Assembly (NCBI GenBank): GCA_027003075.1
Contig: JALWYV010000049.1
Span: 1 to 43,341, forward strand
Origin: Caldifarciminota bacterium
GTDB lineage: Bacteria > Hydrothermota > Hydrothermia > LBFQ01
Direction: 5' to 3'
DNA length: 43,341 nucleotides
Numbering within the stretch: the first letter of the stretch is position 1; each line of letters opens with the position of its first letter. Shown here one piece after another: positions 41,061-43,341 of the stretch. Made by a program: the position numbers and the translations under genes. Under the pieces are notes generated by a model. It saw only the letters and a program-made list of their open reading frames with translations, was not told where the DNA came from and ran no database searches.

Positions 41061-41833
41061 TAAACTTAGTGGGCGTACCCTTTGAGACGGAGGCCAACTT
41101 CCTGCGCGGGGCGGCGTTGGGTCCCGCCCACCTCAGGTGGCACCTCTGGGGTATAGACGAGTACAGCCCACTCCAGAAAACCCGCATGCCCTCCCTTCAC
41201 GACGCCGGTGACCTCTGGGTCAACTTTGACCTGAAGCCGGAAGAGAGGCTTGACCGTATTGCCGTACGCATAAAATCCCTGTTCGCCCGCAACGACCCGC
41301 GTAAGGCTCCGTACCTGTTCCTCGGGGGGGACCACACCATCACGTGGGCTACGGTCAGGGCGTTGAGAGACTGGATAGGGGACTTCGCCGTACTCCATCT
41401 GGATGCCCATCTGGACAGGTGGGACGATTATGGAGGGAGGTTTTCCCACGCCACGGTAATGAGGAGGTTGGAGGAGGAAGGTTTTACCGTCGGGACCTTC
41501 GGGTACCGGACCGTCGGCTCTCAGGAGTACGTACCGAAGTACGGCAACATGTACGACCTCTCCGGTGCTCTGGACTTCGTAAAGACCCACGGTAAGGTCT
41601 ATCTCTCTCTGGACGTTGACGTTTTAGACCCTTCGGAGTTCCCCTGCGTGAGCAACCCGGAGCCTATGGGCGTCAGGTTCGTAAAACTCCTGAAACTGCT
41701 CTATGCCCTCAAGGGAAGGCTATTGGGTGCGGAGATCGTGGAGTACCTTCCGACGCTTGACCATTCCCACAGGTGTGGGAGCGTCGGGGCGATCCTGATG
41801 AGGGAACTATCAATAGTCCTATCCGCAACTTAA
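41057..41833 (+). CDS. Agmatinase/arginase-family ureohydrolase
   Basis: A 258-residue manganese-type ureohydrolase. Metal ligands are all present: GGDH (His93), DAHLD (Asp116, His118, Asp120) and SLDVDVLDP (Asp186, Asp188). The segment after the second motif is DAHLDRWDD where DxxD-type family members vary, and FSHATVMRR replaces the agmatinase SHGT. It is a compact member (agmatinases are usually about 300). It likely hydrolyses agmatine or a related guanidino compound; the exact substrate is uncertain. It is coupled to the GlmU-like gene by a 4-nt overlap. Confidence 0.88.
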   Translation: MINLVGVPFETEANFLRGAALGPAHLRWHLWGIDEYSPLQKTRMPSLHDAGDLWVNFDLKPEERLDRIAVRIKSLFARNDPRKAPYLFLGGDHTITWATVRALRDWIGDFAVLHLDAHLDRWDDYGGRFSHATVMRRLEEEGFTVGTFGYRTVGSQEYVPKYGNMYDLSGALDFVKTHGKVYLSLDVDVLDPSEFPCVSNPEPMGVRFVKLLKLLYALKGRLLGAEIVEYLPTLDHSHRCGSVGAILMRELSIVLSAT

Positions 41834-41988
41834 GTTAACCCGGTGTGCAAGTTTTATAGGGAGGAAAGTCCTGAGGGTATTCGGTGAATGGGATGATGGC
41901 AAACGTGGGATAAAAGCGCTTCTTGACGATAAAAGGACAGAGCACCTTTCCGAATATGTGTATTCCAGAACCGATAATACCATTTCCA

Positions 41989-42135
41989 CTAATTAGCGCC
42001 ATCATGGGATAGCACCTCAACGATCCAGTTATAACCAGTTAAGGAGCGAACGAAATCTTTATCGTTGTAAAAGTGCTGAAGGATGCGGATCAAGTCCTCC
42101 TCAAGTTCATCAAGGGAGCTGTAGACCTTGTTGGC
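41989..42135 (-). pseudogene. C-terminal remnant of an IS630-like transposase
   Basis: The minus-strand frame encodes ANKVYSSLDELEEDLIRIL and HFYNDKDFVRSLTGYNWI, which resembles the last 45 residues of IS630-family transposases. It is preceded by an in-frame TGA at 42136-42138 and no larger frame, so only the tail survives. The rest of the 380-bp gap 41834-42213 holds no convincing gene. A short plus-strand open stretch (about 41865-41990, EWDDGKRGIKALLDDKR) may be another fragment. Confidence 0.45.
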
Positions 42136-42213
42136 TCAGTACTTTCGCGGTCTGGGCAATGAAGGATTAGAATTGATGGATTTACACTGATCAAGAAACT
42201 CAAGGATTGAAAA

Positions 42214-42255
42214 ATGCCCCTACCTCAGGGCCTTACACCCTGAGAATAGGGGCAT
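42214..42255 (+). repeat. Long hairpin overlapping the transposase start codon
   Basis: ATGCCCCTA (42214-42222) pairs with TAGGGGCAT (42247-42255), and CTCAGGG (42224-42230) pairs with CCCTGAG (42238-42244), around a 7-nt loop with a small internal bulge. The 3' arm includes the first two bases of the transposase ATG. It could shut off translation on read-through transcripts, as known for IS10/IS200-type stems, or mark an element end. Confidence 0.7.
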
Positions 42256-43249
42256 GATAATGAAAAAAATCATCACCACCCTTATAGTGGCGGGAAAGGG
42301 TAGTATAAAGGCGATAGCAGAGTTTCTTGGGCATAAGAAACACTACAGAGTGTGGAGGAGGATAAGGAAGATAGGGAAGGAAGGGTACGAATCCGTAATG
42401 AGGGAGGGGATAAAGCAGTTAAGGGAGGTAGGGGGAGAGCATATCTACTTGGTGATAGACGACACCGTTTTAGACAAGATATGGGGGTACAAGACAGCGT
42501 GGGTGCATTGGCTCTATAGCGGGAAGTACAAGAAGGTGATAAGGGGTATAGGGGTGGTGGTACTGATGGCAGTGGTAGGGAAATGGAGGATACCCTTAAC
42601 CTTCAGGATATACCGGAAATCTGAGGACGGTAAGAGCAGGATAGACTTAGCGATGGAGATGCTTCAGTGGGCGTTGGAGGATGTGAAGATAGAGCCGGCT
42701 TACGTCCTTATGGACACGTGGTACGCAAAGAAGGACCTGCTCAGTTATCTGGACACCAGGGGGGTAAGATATATGACAGGGGTAAGGAAGAACCGTAACA
42801 TAAGGATAGGAGGGAAGGAAGGGAAGAAGATGCACGTGGAAGATGTGGAAATCCCCGAAGAGGGGATTGTAGTGTATCTGGAAGAGGTAGGAGAGGTGAG
42901 ACTCTTCGCGTTCTCCGAGCCTGTCAAAAACGACGGGGAGGAGAGGGTAAGGTACTTTATCACCTCCAACACGGAGGATAAAAGGGATGACGTTGAAAAG
43001 TTGCGAAAAATCAGATGGAAGATTGAGGAGATGTTTAAGATCCTCAAGCAGGTTTTCTCCGCCGACACCTTCTTCGTTAGAGTTCCTGTTGCCATCCTCG
43101 GCTTTATTACCCTTGCCTTCCACGGTTTCTTCCTCCTTGAGAGGCTTAGACTCTTTAAGGGTATTTCCCCTTTCTCCCTTCAGCAACGATTACGATGGCT
43201 CGGTAGAGCCGCCCTTCAGCCTCAACGCAATCCCCTTTTCTCTGTCTAA
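42254..43249 (+). mobile_element. IS4/IS701-like DDE transposase
   Basis: A 331-residue intact transposase. The catalytic triad is likely the Asp pair in YLVIDDTVLDK, the Asp in VLMDTWYAKKDLL and the Glu in IRWKIEEMFKILKQ. That last segment has the Y/R-x-x-I-E-x-x-F-K pattern typical of the IS4 group. No interrupting stops are seen, so the element may be active. Two starts are possible, ATG 42254 (within the hairpin arm) or ATG 42260. The terminal inverted repeats cannot be fixed: the right end lies in or beyond 43250-43341, which holds only A+T-rich sequence with no gene. The neighbouring IS630 tail shows repeated insertion here. Confidence 0.85.
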
Positions 43250-43341
43250 GCGCGAAACTACTGATAAAGAAGAAATCTGACCTATTTCAAATCAGCACAT
43301 ATATGCAAAAATTATAAAGCTTGCCACTCACTACCTCACCC

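Noticed and set aside
41859-41875. GAGGAAAGTCC, identical to the conserved core start of bacterial RNase P RNA
   Set aside because: The other conserved blocks (such as the ACAGAA-type 3' core) and the expected stems are not found in the following 350 bases, so an 11-nt match is probably chance.
41835-42020. 61-codon minus-strand frame near the IS630 tail
   Set aside because: No ribosome site or promoter, odd composition, and it overlaps the IS630 fragment in another frame.

Overview
The window reads as a piece of a thermophilic, Gram-negative-type bacterial genome. The proteins are rich in Lys, Glu and Arg. MurE carries the meso-diaminopimelate motif. Two large outer-membrane receptors have N-terminal CarboxypepD-reg domains, and several secreted proteins end in a type-9-secretion-like C-terminal sorting tail (GVYFVK...KVVV). 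This mix recalls the FCB/WOR-3 (Hydrothermae-like) uncultivated thermophiles. The lineage is an inference, because no rRNA is present.

Layout. 1-1691 (minus): sufB interrupted by an intein with a LAGLIDADG endonuclease; it runs off the left edge. 1758-4029: a lipoprotein with a transglutaminase-like domain, an Fe-S winged-helix regulator and a DsbA-like oxidoreductase. 4023-9263 (minus): polysaccharide deacetylase, topA, a tiny membrane peptide, a biotinyl carrier protein, dCTP deaminase, a GT4 glycosyltransferase and a DUF454 membrane protein. 9346-13114 (minus): an ABC exporter overlapping a CarboxypepD-reg outer-membrane receptor. 13268-16410 (plus): an unknown protein, three tandem Uma2-family nucleases and a cupin. 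16417-20068 (minus): tRNA-Ala, polA, prs and tRNA-Ser. 20120-23151: a coiled-coil repeat protein, a beta-CASP RNase-like protein and a DUF481 beta barrel. 23160-26224: an AT-rich gap, a BNR-repeat secreted protein and an M23 peptidase. 26291-28099: a CocE-type hydrolase with a sorting tail. 28104-32390 (minus): a molybdenum-cofactor operon (moaA, moaC-mogA fusion, moeA, MOSC, TauE/SafE). 32527-37809 (plus): an unknown protein, a gene remnant, an HMG-CoA-lyase-like protein, MurE and a second receptor. 37853-39478 (minus): a secreted multidomain protein. 39569-43249: a frameshifted pseudogene, a truncated GlmU, agmatinase, an IS630-like remnant and an intact DDE transposase behind a long hairpin.

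The strongest genome-level signal is promoter placement. About 19 protein genes have a TANAAT -10 box whose last base lies only 5-12 nt before the start codon, so their mRNAs should be leaderless or nearly so. Most operon-internal genes instead use AGGAGG-like ribosome sites or ATGA/GTGA overlaps. In prs, the start codon lies 2 nt after the 3' end of tRNA-Ser, so tRNA 3' processing would itself create an almost leaderless mRNA. Many exported proteins also start with very short hydrophobic stretches that have no basic residues. The interrupted sufB, with an iron-sulfur-type regulator nearby, is the most notable single locus.
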